This document shows positions 10,420 through 20,742 of a stretch of DNA of 64,000 nucleotides, one piece after another. Under the pieces are notes generated by a model. The model was not told the DNA's origin. It made no database searches and saw nothing but the letters and a program-made list of their open reading frames with translations. The stretch spans positions 620,001-684,000 of the forward strand of contig NZ_CP133265.1 of the NCBI RefSeq assembly GCF_030915505.1. The letters run 5' to 3'. Numbering within the stretch: position 1 is the first letter of the stretch; every line of letters starts with the position of its first letter. A program made the position numbers and the translations under genes. This stretch comes from Neobacillus sp. OS1-2. Lineage in GTDB: Bacteria > Bacillota > Bacilli > Bacillales > Cytobacillaceae.

Positions 10420-10453
10420 ACAAAAAACACCCACTAAAATCAAGTGGGTGCTG
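10420..10453 (-). terminator. Terminator of the hem operon
   Basis: CACCCAC (10450-10444 on the minus strand) and GTGGGTG (10434-10428) form a stem followed by TTTTTTG, just after the hemL stop. Confidence 0.85.
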
Positions 10454-10460
10454 CGCTAAA

Positions 10461-11747
10461 TTATTTAAGCTTCGAAAAAGCAACCTCGGCTGCTTTAATA
10501 GTCTTTTCAATATCCACATCAGAATGCTCCGTGGATAGGAATAGGCCTTCGAACTGTGAAGGTGGTAAGAATACCCCTTGGTTGGCCATTTCGCGGTAAT
10601 AGGCTGCAAAGAATTCCAAATTAGAGGTCTTGGCTTTTTCATAGTTAATAACAGCTTCGTTCGTAAAGAAGAAACCAATCATAGACCCGGCACGGTTAAA
10701 GGTAATGGGAATATCATATTTTTCAGCAGCCGCCTCAAAGCCTTTTTGAAGCAAGTCACCTTTACGGATAAACTCCTTGTAGTGATCTGGTGTTAACTGG
10801 CTAAGTGTTTCTAGCCCAGCCGTCATCGCCAAAGGGTTGCCTGAAAGGGTACCCGCTTGGTAAATCGGACCGCTTGGCGCGATTTGCTGCATGATTTCTG
10901 CCTTCCCACCGTATGCACCAACAGGAAGACCGCCGCCGATTACTTTTCCAAGACAGGTAATATCAGGAGTTATATTAAAATAGCCTTGTGCGCAATTGTA
11001 ACCGACACGGAAACCGGTCATGACTTCATCAAAAATGAGCAATGAACCGTTTGTGGTAGTCATTTCACGTAAACCTTCTAGGAAGCCTGGAAGCGGCGGG
11101 ACTAGACCCATGTTACCAGCAACTGGTTCAACGATGATACAAGCGATATCATCGCCAAATTGTTCAAATGCATATTTGACACTTTCAAGGTCATTATATG
11201 GCACTGTGATGGTATTTTTGGCAATGCCTTCTGGGACCCCGGGGCTGTCCGGCAAACCAAGTGTGGCCACACCTGAACCCGCTTTAATCAATAAGGAATC
11301 ACCGTGGCCATGGTAGCAGCCTTCAAATTTTAAAATTTTGTTACGGCCAGTATAGCCTCTTGCCAAACGAAGGGCACTCATCGTTGCCTCTGTTCCTGAG
11401 TTAACCATCCGCACTACTTCAATGGATGGCACACGTTCAATCACAAGCTGGGCCAATTTGTTTTCTAACAATGTTGGAGCACCAAAGCTTGTACCGTTTT
11501 CAGCCGTTTTTTTCAAAGCTTCGACAACACGGTCGTTAGAGTGTCCAAGAATGAGTGGACCCCATGAAAGTACATAATCAATATACTCATTGCCATCAAT
11601 ATCGTAAACTTTTGAACCTTTGCCTCTTTCCATAAAAATCGGGCTCATACCAACGGATTTAAAAGCGCGTACGGGGCTGTTTACGCCACCTGGCATTAGG
11701 TTTTGGGCTTCTTTAAATGCTTCAATCGATTTCGTATACGAACGCAT
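10461..11747 (-). CDS. hemL: Glutamate-1-semialdehyde 2,1-aminomutase
   Basis: 428 residues from ATG 11747. An in-frame TTG at 11765 would overlap the AAAAGAGGG ribosome site and was not chosen. The PLP enzyme turns glutamate-1-semialdehyde into 5-aminolevulinate in the C5 heme pathway. The signatures are [23 protein letters not shown] and the PLP lysine in [17 protein letters not shown]. It is the last gene of hemAXCDBL and is followed by the operon terminator. Confidence 0.97.
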   Translation of the reverse strand: MRSYTKSIEAFKEAQNLMPGGVNSPVRAFKSVGMSPIFMERGKGSKVYDIDGNEYIDYVLSWGPLILGHSNDRVVEALKKTAENGTSFGAPTLLENKLAQLVIERVPSIEVVRMVNSGTEATMSALRLARGYTGRNKILKFEGCYHGHGDSLLIKAGSGVATLGLPDSPGVPEGIAKNTITVPYNDLESVKYAFEQFGDDIACIIVEPVAGNMGLVPPLPGFLEGLREMTTTNGSLLIFDEVMTGFRVGYNCAQGYFNITPDITCLGKVIGGGLPVGAYGGKAEIMQQIAPSGPIYQAGTLSGNPLAMTAGLETLSQLTPDHYKEFIRKGDLLQKGFEAAAEKYDIPITFNRAGSMIGFFFTNEAVINYEKAKTSNLEFFAAYYREMANQGVFLPPSQFEGLFLSTEHSDVDIEKTIKAAEVAFSKLK

Positions 11748-11772
11748 TTTTTTCCCTCTTTTCAAAAAGTGA

Positions 11773-12753
11773 TTATTGGTCTTCTTTTAACCAGCGGCAG
11801 GCATCTTTTGCATGATAGGTAATAATTAAATCTGCACCAGCACGCTTCATACCAACCAGCATTTCAAGCACGGTCTTTTTCTCATCAACCCAGCCGTTCC
11901 CAGCGGCTGCTTTAATCATGGCATATTCACCGCTTACGTTGTAAATAACAACAGGCAGGTTAAAGTTATTTTTTATATCACGGACGATATCAAGATATGG
12001 CATACCTGGTTTTACAATTAAAAAGTCAGCACCCTCTTGAACATCAGATTCTGCTTCTCTAAATGCTTCCATCCGGTTAGCCGGATCCATTTGATAGGTT
12101 TTACGGTCGCCAAATTGCGGTGCACCTTCCGCAGCCTCACGGAATGGACCGTAGAAGGCAGATGCATATTTAACAGCATAAGACATAACAGGGATTTCTG
12201 TGAAACCGGCTTCGTCCAAACCAGCACGAATGGCTACCACAAAGCCGTCCATCATGTTGGATGGGGCAATAATGTCGGCGCCCGCTTTCGCTTGGGCAAT
12301 TGCCGTTTTAACAAGCAATTCAAGCGATTCGTCGTTAAGGACTTTCTCCCCTTCAATCACACCACAGTGGCCGTGGTCAGTGTATTCACACAAACATGTA
12401 TCGGCAACAACAATTATTTCCGGATAGTTTTCTTTAATATAACGTGTGGCAACTTGAACAATACCATGGTCATGATACGCTTGCTCACCACAGGCATCCT
12501 TCGTCTTCGGAATCCCGAATAATAAGACAGATTTTATCCCGTGAGCGACGATATCATCCATTTCTTCTTTAAGATTGTCCATCGATACTTGGAATACTCC
12601 AGGCATGGATGATACCTCATTGCGAATATTTTCACCTTCATAAATAAACAGAGGATAAATGAAATCCTCCGCTCTTAAGTGATTTTCTCGGACAAGCGCG
12701 CGCATATTGGCACTTGAGCGTAAACGGCGATGACGTGAAAATTGTAATTCCAT
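11773..12753 (-). CDS. hemB: Delta-aminolevulinic acid dehydratase (porphobilinogen synthase)
   Basis: 326 residues from ATG 12753, which is 10 nt after GGGGG; the upstream start at 12783 has no ribosome site. It joins two 5-aminolevulinate molecules into porphobilinogen. The zinc-ligand segment [14 protein letters not shown] is near residues 118-131. The two active-site lysines are in [13 protein letters not shown] and in [13 protein letters not shown]. It sits between hemD and hemL with only 25 bases to hemL. Confidence 0.97.
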   Translation of the reverse strand: MELQFSRHRRLRSSANMRALVRENHLRAEDFIYPLFIYEGENIRNEVSSMPGVFQVSMDNLKEEMDDIVAHGIKSVLLFGIPKTKDACGEQAYHDHGIVQVATRYIKENYPEIIVVADTCLCEYTDHGHCGVIEGEKVLNDESLELLVKTAIAQAKAGADIIAPSNMMDGFVVAIRAGLDEAGFTEIPVMSYAVKYASAFYGPFREAAEGAPQFGDRKTYQMDPANRMEAFREAESDVQEGADFLIVKPGMPYLDIVRDIKNNFNLPVVIYNVSGEYAMIKAAAGNGWVDEKKTVLEMLVGMKRAGADLIITYHAKDACRWLKEDQ

Positions 12754-12830
12754 TATGTGTTTACCCCCTAAAATAAGTAACATTTCCTTTTACTCGCGGA
12801 TTGCACCGCTTTACTCGCGAAGCGCTGTTT

Positions 12831-13613
12831 TCAAACAGCGGATCCCTTCTCCAAATAAGTAATCATGCTTTTAATCATTTCCGCCACCGTATACTCCTCC
12901 GGTGAAGCATGTACCGTTAGTCCATATTCCTGTAACTTTTTCTCAGTAACCGGTCCGATACAGCCTATCAGACAACTCTCCATCTGTTCCTCTAAACCAT
13001 GTTCCCTGACAACATCCATTAGATGGTCGACAGTCGATGGACTTGTAAACGTAAGGATGTCCAGCTGGTGATCAGCCAACATCTTCGTAAGCTTTACACG
13101 GCTATCTTCCGGCATGTAGGTTTCATAAATAACTACCTCATCCACTGCAGCCCCAGCTTCCGTTAACGCGCTGGCGATATATTCCCGGGCAAGATTCCCC
13201 TTTGGAAGCAATACCCTTGCACCACTATTTACATACGGTAAAAACTCTTCAACAAAACTTTCAGCTACAAAGGATGACGGGACAAATTCCACTTGAAGGC
13301 CCCTATGCTGCAAGACATCTGCAGTCTTTTTACCAATCACAGCTATCTTTGGAAGAGAGGAACCGGCCATATCAAAAAAAGAAAAAAAAGTGTCAACGGT
13401 AACGTTACTCGTAAAAATAATCCAATCATATGTATCAAGGGCCATCAAACAATCGTGAAGGCGCTGATTTTGTGCAATCGGCCGAAAGGCGATGAGAGGG
13501 ATTTCCACAGGAGTCCCTCCGTACCTTTCAACCAACTCAACAAACGGTTTTGCTTGATTTTTTCCTCTTGGAACGAGAACCTTTTTATCAAGCAATGGTA
13601 AAGATTTTAGCAT
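12831..13613 (-). CDS. hemD: Uroporphyrinogen-III synthase
   Basis: 260 residues. It closes and inverts ring D of hydroxymethylbilane to give uroporphyrinogen III. The family is weakly conserved. The two-domain pattern, the [13 protein letters not shown] segment and the late [10 protein letters not shown] and [10 protein letters not shown] motifs identify it. Its ATG overlaps the last codons of hemC (7 bases), so translation is coupled. It is followed by a short hairpin (CGCTGTTT / AAACAGCG) containing its stop codon. Confidence 0.93.
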   Translation of the reverse strand: MLKSLPLLDKKVLVPRGKNQAKPFVELVERYGGTPVEIPLIAFRPIAQNQRLHDCLMALDTYDWIIFTSNVTVDTFFSFFDMAGSSLPKIAVIGKKTADVLQHRGLQVEFVPSSFVAESFVEEFLPYVNSGARVLLPKGNLAREYIASALTEAGAAVDEVVIYETYMPEDSRVKLTKMLADHQLDILTFTSPSTVDHLMDVVREHGLEEQMESCLIGCIGPVTEKKLQEYGLTVHASPEEYTVAEMIKSMITYLEKGSAV

Positions 13614-14548
13614 TGACCCTCAAGCTCCCGTTTGACCCTGTCAATCAAATCCTTAGCACCTTTTTCAATTAATAAATCGGCAGCTTGGTTACCAAGTTCT
13701 TCTGGATTTTGGCCGCGAAGTTCTTCCTTGAAGACATCATTTCCTTCAGGTGAAGCAACTAATACATTTAATACTACTTCATCTGTTGCATCATCAATGC
13801 GAGCGAAGCCGGCAATTGGTACCTGACAGCCGCCCTCCATTTTTTGAAGGAATGCACGTTCAGCACGAACCGCTCTCATCGTTTTCTTGCAAGTGAATTT
13901 TTCAAAAAGCTCTAGTAATTCTTTATCATCTTCGCGGCATTCAATGGATAATGCCCCTTGACCTACAGCAGGAATACAAATATCGGCATCTAGAAACTCC
14001 GTTACGACATCGGAAGTCCAACCTAGGCGGGAAAGGCCTGCAGCTGCTAAAATAATCGCATCGTATTCATCTGTTTCTAATTTTGCTAATCTTGTATCAA
14101 CATTACCGCGAATCCATTTAATCTCTAAATCCGGGCGCTGCACCAATAGCTGGGCACTGCGGCGCAGGCTGCTCGTACCAATAATCGCTCCTGGCTTTAA
14201 ATCGTTTAATTTTACATGGCCTTTTGAAATAAGGGCATCGCGGTGATCTTCACGGAATGGAATACAGCCAATCGTCAACCCTTCAGGCAGGACGGCAGGC
14301 ATGTCTTTCATACTATGAACCGCCATATCAATCTCTTTATCAAGCATCGCCTGCTCGATTTCTTTTACAAATAACCCCTTACCACCAACTTTAGAAAGGG
14401 TAACGTCAAGGATTTTATCCCCTTTCGTAACAATTTCTTTGACCTCAAATTCGAAGGATGGATCAAGTTTTTTCAGCTGATCCATTACCCAATTTGTTTG
14501 TGTTAACGCTAATTTACTCCGTCTTGAACCAACAATAATTTTCCTCAT
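13607..14548 (-). CDS. hemC: Hydroxymethylbilane synthase (porphobilinogen deaminase)
   Basis: 313 residues. It polymerises four porphobilinogens. The dipyrromethane cofactor cysteine is in the segment [10 protein letters not shown] near residue 240. The N-terminal [12 protein letters not shown] and the substrate-binding [12 protein letters not shown] are intact. It is preceded by hemX at 15 bases and overlaps hemD. Confidence 0.97.
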   Translation of the reverse strand: MRKIIVGSRRSKLALTQTNWVMDQLKKLDPSFEFEVKEIVTKGDKILDVTLSKVGGKGLFVKEIEQAMLDKEIDMAVHSMKDMPAVLPEGLTIGCIPFREDHRDALISKGHVKLNDLKPGAIIGTSSLRRSAQLLVQRPDLEIKWIRGNVDTRLAKLETDEYDAIILAAAGLSRLGWTSDVVTEFLDADICIPAVGQGALSIECREDDKELLELFEKFTCKKTMRAVRAERAFLQKMEGGCQVPIAGFARIDDATDEVVLNVLVASPEGNDVFKEELRGQNPEELGNQAADLLIEKGAKDLIDRVKRELEGQC

Positions 14549-14563
14549 GACTGCCTCCTAGGG

Positions 14564-15397
14564 TTATGCATACCATAAATGAAACGATGATAATTGACCA
14601 AATAAGAAAAAGTTTATTAATACGATTAAAAATGATCCTGTATTCCAAATGGCTAATTTCTTGCCGGATATGTTTTTCGCAATTCGTAAATATAAATAAA
14701 TGCTATAGGCCGTAAGTAACAAGAACGATCCGATAATTTTCATATCGTACCACGGCATCCCCGGAACCTTAAGAAATGCCCACTGCAGACCTAAGATCAC
14801 ACTTAGAAGCAGCATCGGAACACCGATGACGGCCAATATGTAAGATGACTTTTCTAATTTCTCTAAATCTGCCAGCCGTAAAAGGCGTGTTCCCCATTTT
14901 TTTCGTTTCAATAAATCATATTGAAGCAGGTATAATGACGAAAAGACAAAGGATAATGAAAAGGCCCCGTATGACAAAATCGCCATCGTAATATGGATCA
15001 ACAACAATTCCGATACTAGCTGCTTTGCCATGATATGCGATGAGTATTGCATCGGAGCAAAGGTATGAATGGCCATCACGGTAAATCCAAGGATGTTTGT
15101 AAAAAAGACGATAAAATCGACCCGAAGTAAGTGATTTATCCCAATTGACAATGTTACTAATACCCAAGCATAAAAATAGAGTCCCTCAAAGATCGTGAGT
15201 ACCGGGAACCTGCCTGTTTTCGTCATATAGATCACTAGGAACACCGTTTGTAAAACCCATACAAATGCAAGTAACCAGAAGGCAATACGGTTTGCCTTCC
15301 GGTTATGGTGAATAAAGTCAAAAAAGTATAACAGCACACTGAAGGCATATAGAACAACTGTTAGTTCATGCAGCCTTGTCATATAAAGGTCAAACAT
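14564..15397 (-). CDS. hemX: HemX, polytopic membrane protein of the hem operon
   Basis: 277 residues with about eight hydrophobic segments; related to the CcsA/ResC cytochrome c assembly family. The segment GMPWYDMK near 218-225 resembles the family's tryptophan-rich motif. In B. subtilis HemX lowers the amount of HemA (glutamyl-tRNA reductase). It lies between hemA (15 bases away) and hemC, the standard position. Confidence 0.92.
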   Translation of the reverse strand: MFDLYMTRLHELTVVLYAFSVLLYFFDFIHHNRKANRIAFWLLAFVWVLQTVFLVIYMTKTGRFPVLTIFEGLYFYAWVLVTLSIGINHLLRVDFIVFFTNILGFTVMAIHTFAPMQYSSHIMAKQLVSELLLIHITMAILSYGAFSLSFVFSSLYLLQYDLLKRKKWGTRLLRLADLEKLEKSSYILAVIGVPMLLLSVILGLQWAFLKVPGMPWYDMKIIGSFLLLTAYSIYLYLRIAKNISGKKLAIWNTGSFLIVLINFFLFGQLSSFHLWYA

Positions 15398-15412
15398 AGC
15401 CGCGTGGCCCCC

Positions 15413-16756
15413 TTATGACTGAAAAGAAGCCTGGACTTCTCCAACCTGCATTTTATTCGTTTCGGCTATTTTCAAATGTTGATCTTGAACAAGCTCTTCA
15501 ATATTAAATATCTTCATAAAGAATTCCATTGCCTGATCCGCATCCGGTCTTGCGGCCAATTCCTTCGCTTGTAATATAGGATCTTTTAATAGCTGATTGA
15601 TGATGCTTTTTGTATGTTTATTTAACACTTTCATATCGCGATCCGATAAGTTTGGCAGCTTTCTTTCCAAACTAACCATCGTTTCAGCTTGAATCGCGAG
15701 GGCTTTTTCCCGTAAGGCTGAAATCACAGGGACTACACCAAGCATGCCAAGCCAATGATTGAATTCAACAATTTCCTTTTCGATCATAAGCCTAATTTTT
15801 GCCGCTGCTTTCTGACGTTCCTGTAAATTAGCCTGGACAATTCCCTCTAAGTCGTCAATATCGTATAAAAAGACATTCTCGAGCTCAGCAATTCTTGGAT
15901 CCAAGTCACGTGGAACAGCAATATCAACCATGAATAACGGTTTTCCTCTACGCTTTTTCTCAACACGAGCCATCGTTTCTTTTGAAATGACAAAGTCCTT
16001 TGAACCCGTGGAACTGATTAAAATATCTGCTTCTACAAGTGATTTCTCCAGTTCCGCTAATGATCGGGCTTCACCGTTAAAACGGCTCGCAAGTACCATG
16101 GCTTTATCATACGTACGATTGATGACTGTTACTTTTTCCACGCCGTTTCCATGCAGGTTTTGGGCTGCTAATTCGCCCATTTTCCCTGCCCCAAAAATTA
16201 ACACATGCTTTTTCGCAAGCGAACCGAAGATTTTTTTCGCCAATTCAACAGCAGCGTAGCTGACAGATACAGCATTGGCACCAATATCGGTTTCTGAATG
16301 GCCTCGTTTTGCCATGGTAATCGCTTGTTTAAACAAATGGTTAAATACCGATCCAGTCGTTTCTTCTTGCTGTGCTACCATAAAGCTTGTTCGCACCTGT
16401 CCAAGAATTTGCGTTTCCCCTAATACCATAGAATTAAGTCCGCACGTTACATTAAATAAATGTTCAATCGCTCCGTCGTCTTCATAAACGAATAAAAACG
16501 GCGAAAATTCGGTTTGATCCATTCCAAACCATTCAGATAGAAATTCTTTAATATAATAGCGGCCGGTATGTAGCTGATCGACAACCGCATAAATTTCTGT
16601 ACGATTACAAGTAGACAAAATGATATTTTCTAAGATGCTTTTTTTCGTGTTTAATTTTTTAATGGCATCCACAAGGTCGGTTTCATTGAATGTTAACCGC
16701 TCACGGATTTCTACTGGGGCAGTTTTATAGTTAAGACCTATGACGACTATATGCAT
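15413..16756 (-). CDS. hemA: Glutamyl-tRNA reductase
   Basis: 447 residues, first gene of the heme operon. It reduces glutamyl-tRNA to glutamate-1-semialdehyde. The catalytic cysteine is in [12 protein letters not shown] near residue 50 and the NADPH-binding [10 protein letters not shown] near 190. A C-terminal dimerisation helix follows. The start has GGGGGTG upstream, and a candidate promoter is at 16802-16830. Family knowledge (B. subtilis, Salmonella) says that HemA is the controlled first step of the pathway. Confidence 0.97.
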   Translation of the reverse strand: MHIVVIGLNYKTAPVEIRERLTFNETDLVDAIKKLNTKKSILENIILSTCNRTEIYAVVDQLHTGRYYIKEFLSEWFGMDQTEFSPFLFVYEDDGAIEHLFNVTCGLNSMVLGETQILGQVRTSFMVAQQEETTGSVFNHLFKQAITMAKRGHSETDIGANAVSVSYAAVELAKKIFGSLAKKHVLIFGAGKMGELAAQNLHGNGVEKVTVINRTYDKAMVLASRFNGEARSLAELEKSLVEADILISSTGSKDFVISKETMARVEKKRRGKPLFMVDIAVPRDLDPRIAELENVFLYDIDDLEGIVQANLQERQKAAAKIRLMIEKEIVEFNHWLGMLGVVPVISALREKALAIQAETMVSLERKLPNLSDRDMKVLNKHTKSIINQLLKDPILQAKELAARPDADQAMEFFMKIFNIEELVQDQHLKIAETNKMQVGEVQASFQS

Positions 16757-16801
16757 TTAGTTAATTACACCCCCAATAAGATTACAGTAGTAACTAGTAA
16801 G

Positions 16802-16830
16802 ATTATACCATGAGCAATTTCGACTTTTAC
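16802..16830 (-). promoter_or_regulatory. Candidate promoter of hemAXCDBL
   Basis: TGGTATAAT is an extended -10 (TATAAT at 16807-16802) about 45 bases upstream of hemA. The -35 is poor (GTAAAA). I see no clear PerR box, although the operon is PerR-controlled in B. subtilis. Confidence 0.5.
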
Positions 16831-17010
16831 CCGAAAAATGTGAACAGAAAATGAAACTATGTGATAAGATATAGTAAAACTGGCCGTTGGAATGGCCTAG
16901 TCGGCTATTCTTATAGTAAAAAAATATATGAGGATAAATTACTTCCCTATGTACAGTACCAAAAAAATAGACTAGATTCAAGTAAACCTTATTGGAAGTG
17001 GTGTTTTTCA

Positions 17011-17499
17011 ATGAAAAATCAACGAATTTTCCCAGGGATTATTCTTATCGGATTTGGGGCTTACTTTTTATTGCAGCAGGCAGGTATAACACTTTTTCAA
17101 GCATTTTTCACCTGGCCGACATTGCTCATTATTGTCGGAATTGCTTTTTTGGGTCAAGGCTTTTCAGCAAGAGATTATGAAGCTATCCTCCCCGGGGTGA
17201 TTATGAGCGGATTCGGACTACACTTTCATCTATCAGGGCATGTACCATTCTGGCCCACAAATACAATTGGTATGTTAATCCTTATCATTTCAATAGGCTT
17301 TTTCCTTCGCTTTCAAAAGACGAACAATGGGCTGTTTCAAGCATTCCTTTTTCTTATTTTAGCAGTACTACTGCTTTTTTATGATAAAATTGCCAGTTAT
17401 TTTGGTTTGCTGCAAAACGGAATGAATATCATTTGGAAGTTTTGGCCTGCTCTTTTAATTGTTGTTGGTATCTATTTTCTGCTAAAAAAGAAAAAATAA
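17011..17499 (+). CDS. YsxD-like membrane protein (LiaI/LiaF-type transmembrane region)
   Basis: 162 residues from ATG 17011. An upstream in-frame start would add a 50-residue non-membrane leader lacking a ribosome site. The protein holds four to six hydrophobic helices and little else, with repeated FWPxLLIxxG-type turns (TWPTLLIIVGI, KFWPALLIVVGIYFLL), the pattern of the LiaI/LiaF-like transmembrane domain. It lies between hemA and ysxC, where B. subtilis has ysxD, but here it is on the plus strand, divergent from hem and convergent with ysxC. Function unknown; a role in sensing envelope stress is possible by family only. Confidence 0.75.
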   Translation: MKNQRIFPGIILIGFGAYFLLQQAGITLFQAFFTWPTLLIIVGIAFLGQGFSARDYEAILPGVIMSGFGLHFHLSGHVPFWPTNTIGMLILIISIGFFLRFQKTNNGLFQAFLFLILAVLLLFYDKIASYFGLLQNGMNIIWKFWPALLIVVGIYFLLKKKK

Positions 17500-17532
17500 C
17501 CGCCCGCGCATATTGATTGCGCTGACGGTTAT
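17495..17532. terminator. Bidirectional terminator between the ysxD-like gene and ysxC
   Basis: AATAACCG (17495-17502) pairs with CGGTTATT (17525-17532), with an inner GCGCA / TGCGC stem. T-runs flank both sides. Confidence 0.8.
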
Positions 17533-17537
17533 TTTTT

Positions 17538-18119
17538 TTACATATAGCTTTGTAATATTTTCCAGGCTTGATCTTTTCCTTCCCCGGTTTCGGATGAAAA
17601 CAGCAGGAGATGGTCATTTTTATCAAGATCTAGAGTTTCTCGGGTTACTTTTAGATGCTTTTGCCATTTCCCTTTAGGGATTTTATCCGCTTTAGTGGCG
17701 ATGATGACACATGGAATTTCGTAATGCTTTAAAAAGTCATACATCATAATATCATCTCGTGTCGGCGGGTGGCGGAGATCAACGATCAAAACGGCTGCAC
17801 GCAACTGTTCGCGACTGGTAAAATAGGTTTCAATCATCTTCCCCCAAGCCGCACGCTCTGTCTTTGATACCTTTGCATACCCGTAACCAGGGACATCCAC
17901 AAAATGGAGGATTTCATTGATTAGGTAAAAGTTTAGGGTCTGTGTTTTACCAGGTTTCGATGAAATTCTGGCTAAACCTTTCCGGTTTAGCATTTTATTA
18001 ATAAACGATGATTTACCAACATTTGAGCGGCCGGCAAGGGCAAATTCCGGCAGTTCTGTATCCGGATACTGATCCGGTTTCACGGCACTAATGACAATAT
18101 CTGAACTTACTACCTTCAT
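17538..18119 (-). CDS. ysxC: Ribosome biogenesis GTPase EngB/YsxC
   Basis: 193 residues. Circularly conserved small GTPase needed for assembly of the 50S subunit and essential in B. subtilis. G1 is GRSNVGKSS (about 31-39), G3 DVPGYG and G4 ATKAD. Its ATG overlaps the lonA stop by 4 bases, so it is translationally coupled to lonA. Confidence 0.97.
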   Translation of the reverse strand: MKVVSSDIVISAVKPDQYPDTELPEFALAGRSNVGKSSFINKMLNRKGLARISSKPGKTQTLNFYLINEILHFVDVPGYGYAKVSKTERAAWGKMIETYFTSREQLRAAVLIVDLRHPPTRDDIMMYDFLKHYEIPCVIIATKADKIPKGKWQKHLKVTRETLDLDKNDHLLLFSSETGEGKDQAWKILQSYM

Positions 18120-20443
18120 CGGGCATCACCTTCTAAAAGGGCGTGCTTCAGCACTTCGTCCACATGGGATACCGGTACAAATTCTAAATCATTTCGGATA
18201 CTTTCAGGAATATCATCAATATCTTTTATATTATCCTTCGGAAGAATGATCTTTGTCAGCCCAGCACGATGGGCGCTTAGTGTTTTTTCCTTCAAGCCGC
18301 CAATCGGCAATACTCTGCCCCGTAAAGTAATTTCACCTGTCATCCCCACTTCCTTACGAATCGGTCTGCCGGTTAAGGCCGATACAAGTGCTGTTGCCAT
18401 TGTGATCCCTGCAGATGGGCCATCTTTCGGAACTGCGCCCTCAGGAACATGAATATGGATATCATATTTTTCATGAAAATCTTCGGCAATCCCAAGAACC
18501 CCCGCTTTAGAGCGAATATAACTAAAAGCAGCTTGTGCCGATTCCTTCATAACATCCCCAAGCTTACCTGTTAATACGAGCTTGCCTTTACCAGGCGAAA
18601 GTGAAACCTCGATTTGCAGGGTATCGCCGCCAGCCGTTGTATAGGCTAATCCTGTAGCAACCCCGACTTGATCTTCCGCTTCTGCCATTCCATAATGGAA
18701 ACGTGTTTTCCCTAAAAATTCTTCTACATTCTTTTCGGTAATAATGACGCGCTTTTTCTCACCGGAAACAATGATTTTCGCTGTTTTCCGGCAAATAGTC
18801 GCCATTTGCCGCTCGAGGCTTCGCACCCCTGCCTCACGCGTATAATATCGAACCACCTTCAGAATTGCTTCATCACGAACTTGAAGAATCCCTTTTGTCA
18901 AGCCGTTTTCTTTAATTTGTTTTGGCAGTAAATGGTCTCTGCAGATATGAACCTTTTCAAGCTCGGTATAGCCGGCAATGGTTATGATCTCCATTCTGTC
19001 CAACAACGGCCCCGGAATCGTCGAAAGGTTATTGGCTGTTGCAATGAACATAACCTTCGATAAATCATACGTTTCTTCTATATAATGATCACTAAAATTA
19101 TGGTTTTGCTCCGGATCTAAAACCTCAAGCATTGCACTTGATGGATCACCACGGAAATCACTCGACATTTTATCGATTTCATCAAGTAAGAAGACCGGAT
19201 TAATTGTGCCTGCCTTTTTCATCCCTTGAATGATTCGCCCCGGCATTGCCCCGACATATGTTCTTCTATGACCGCGGATTTCGGATTCATCACGGACACC
19301 GCCAAGCGAGACACGGACAAAATTGCGATTAAGTGATGTTGCCACTGAACGAGCAAGACTTGTTTTACCAACACCCGGAGGTCCTGCAAGACAAAGAATC
19401 GGTCCTTTTAAGGAATTTGTCAGCTTTTGTACCGCTAAATATTCCAACACCCGTTCTTTTACTTTTTCAAGTCCGTAATGGTCTTGATTTAAAATCTTTT
19501 CGGCCCTAAGAATATCGATATCATCCTCCGTCTTTTTAGACCATGGGATGGAAATCAGCCAGTCAATATAGTTGCGGATAACGGCACTTTCGGCTGAGCT
19601 TGTTGGTACTTTTTCATAACGGTCAAGCTCCTTCATTGCTGTCTTTAGCACATGATCCGGCATTCCCGCCTGTTCTATTTTCTTCGTCAGATCCGCAATT
19701 TCACCTGTCTTACCTTCTTTATCGCCTAATTCTTTTTGAATGGCTTTCATTTGCTCTCGAAGGTAGTATTCTTTTTGCGTCCGTTCCATCGAACGTTTTA
19801 CACGTTGGCCAATCTTCTTTTCAAGATTTAGGACTTCTTTTTCATTATGAATCGTATCAATGACACTATTTACACGCGCTTTGATATCAATCGTCTCAAG
19901 GATCTCTTGCTTCTCTTTTAACTTTATTGGTAAATACGACGCGATGATATCTGCCATTCTACCCGGTTCCTCAATATCAGCAACCGATGCATAGGTTTCG
20001 GCAGAAATCTTTTTCGATAATTTTATGTATTGCTCGAAATAATCAAGCATTGTTCTCATCAAGGCCTGGTCTTCTACATCTTTTGTATCTGGATCCTCAT
20101 ATGTAACAATATTAACGGAATAATAGTCCTCGTCATCATATATCGCGACAATTTCCGCTCTATTTAAGCCTTCTACCAAAACACGAATGGTTCCATTTGG
20201 CAGTTTAAGCATTTGCTTAACCTTCGTTAATGTTCCAAGCTTATATAAGTCCTCTTCAGTCGGCTCATCAATGGAAACATCCTTTTGAGTCGTTAAGAAT
20301 ATTAAATGGTCATCTACCATTGCTTTTTCAAGTGCCTGCACAGATCTTTCCCGGCCTACATCTAAATGAAGAACCATTGTTGGATAGACAAGCAATCCAC
20401 GAAGCGGCAGGAGGGGGACGATCATTTCGTTCTTTTTCGCCAA
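18116..20443 (-). CDS. lonA: ATP-dependent protease Lon (LonA)
   Basis: 775 residues from TTG 20443, which is 7 nt after GGAGGTG and gives an N-terminus matching LonA ([15 protein letters not shown]). The in-frame ATG at 20461 would bury the ribosome site. It degrades misfolded and regulatory proteins in the cytoplasm. Order: N-terminal substrate domain (1-200), coiled coil, AAA+ module with Walker [10 protein letters not shown] (about 348-356), and the protease domain with the catalytic serine in [15 protein letters not shown] and the partner lysine about 43 residues later ([12 protein letters not shown]). Confidence 0.97.
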   Translation of the reverse strand: MAKKNEMIVPLLPLRGLLVYPTMVLHLDVGRERSVQALEKAMVDDHLIFLTTQKDVSIDEPTEEDLYKLGTLTKVKQMLKLPNGTIRVLVEGLNRAEIVAIYDDEDYYSVNIVTYEDPDTKDVEDQALMRTMLDYFEQYIKLSKKISAETYASVADIEEPGRMADIIASYLPIKLKEKQEILETIDIKARVNSVIDTIHNEKEVLNLEKKIGQRVKRSMERTQKEYYLREQMKAIQKELGDKEGKTGEIADLTKKIEQAGMPDHVLKTAMKELDRYEKVPTSSAESAVIRNYIDWLISIPWSKKTEDDIDILRAEKILNQDHYGLEKVKERVLEYLAVQKLTNSLKGPILCLAGPPGVGKTSLARSVATSLNRNFVRVSLGGVRDESEIRGHRRTYVGAMPGRIIQGMKKAGTINPVFLLDEIDKMSSDFRGDPSSAMLEVLDPEQNHNFSDHYIEETYDLSKVMFIATANNLSTIPGPLLDRMEIITIAGYTELEKVHICRDHLLPKQIKENGLTKGILQVRDEAILKVVRYYTREAGVRSLERQMATICRKTAKIIVSGEKKRVIITEKNVEEFLGKTRFHYGMAEAEDQVGVATGLAYTTAGGDTLQIEVSLSPGKGKLVLTGKLGDVMKESAQAAFSYIRSKAGVLGIAEDFHEKYDIHIHVPEGAVPKDGPSAGITMATALVSALTGRPIRKEVGMTGEITLRGRVLPIGGLKEKTLSAHRAGLTKIILPKDNIKDIDDIPESIRNDLEFVPVSHVDEVLKHALLEGDAR

Positions 20444-20509
20444 AATACTGCACCTCCACATGCAAAAATCCTTTTTTCTACTTCAAAGCAGAATAGTCTT
20501 TGTTGTACA

Positions 20510-20538
20510 ATTCTATCTTATTTGTTTTTACGTGTCTA
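20510..20538 (-). promoter_or_regulatory. Candidate lonA promoter
   Basis: TAGACA (20538-20533) and TAGAAT (20515-20510) with a 17-nt spacer, about 70 bases upstream of the lonA start. Confidence 0.5.
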
Positions 20539-20597
20539 TTTTTAGAGTGTGGAGACTAATCTCTTTTTCACTATCATTATCATCCCCATTTTTCTAT

Positions 20598-20645
20598 CAA
20601 AAAAACTTCGGTATGATTTTTCAACCAAACCGAAGTTTTCTTTTA
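20598..20645. terminator. Terminator downstream of lonB
   Basis: AAAACTTCGGT and ACCGAAGTTTT form an 11-bp stem with T-runs on both sides, between lonB and the lonA promoter. Confidence 0.75.
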
Positions 20646-20670
20646 AAAAAGAAGTATAAAATTTTTGACT

Positions 20671-20742
20671 TTGAGAATTGTCCAGCTACAGCGCCCTACG
20701 CTATTCGCCGCTGACCAGGGTACTTGCGCTTTTCTCAAATTG
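20671..20742 (-). repeat. Dispersed intergenic repeat, copy 1 (short form)
   Basis: Read on the minus strand it begins GAGAAAAGCGCAAG, continues with CTGGTCAGCGGCGA and ends GCTGTAGCTGGACA then TTCTCAAAG. The same ends and order occur at 62841-62973. The outer ends are inverted (TTGAGAA ... TTCTCAA). It lies just downstream of lonB. Confidence 0.7.

Noticed and set aside
12037..12522. Plus-strand frame of 161 codons inside hemB
   Set aside because: Antisense to hemB, unusual composition, no ribosome site.
16861..17010. N-terminal extension of the ysxD-like gene
   Set aside because: It would overlap the hem promoter region, has no ribosome site, and is not membrane-like; ATG 17011 was preferred.
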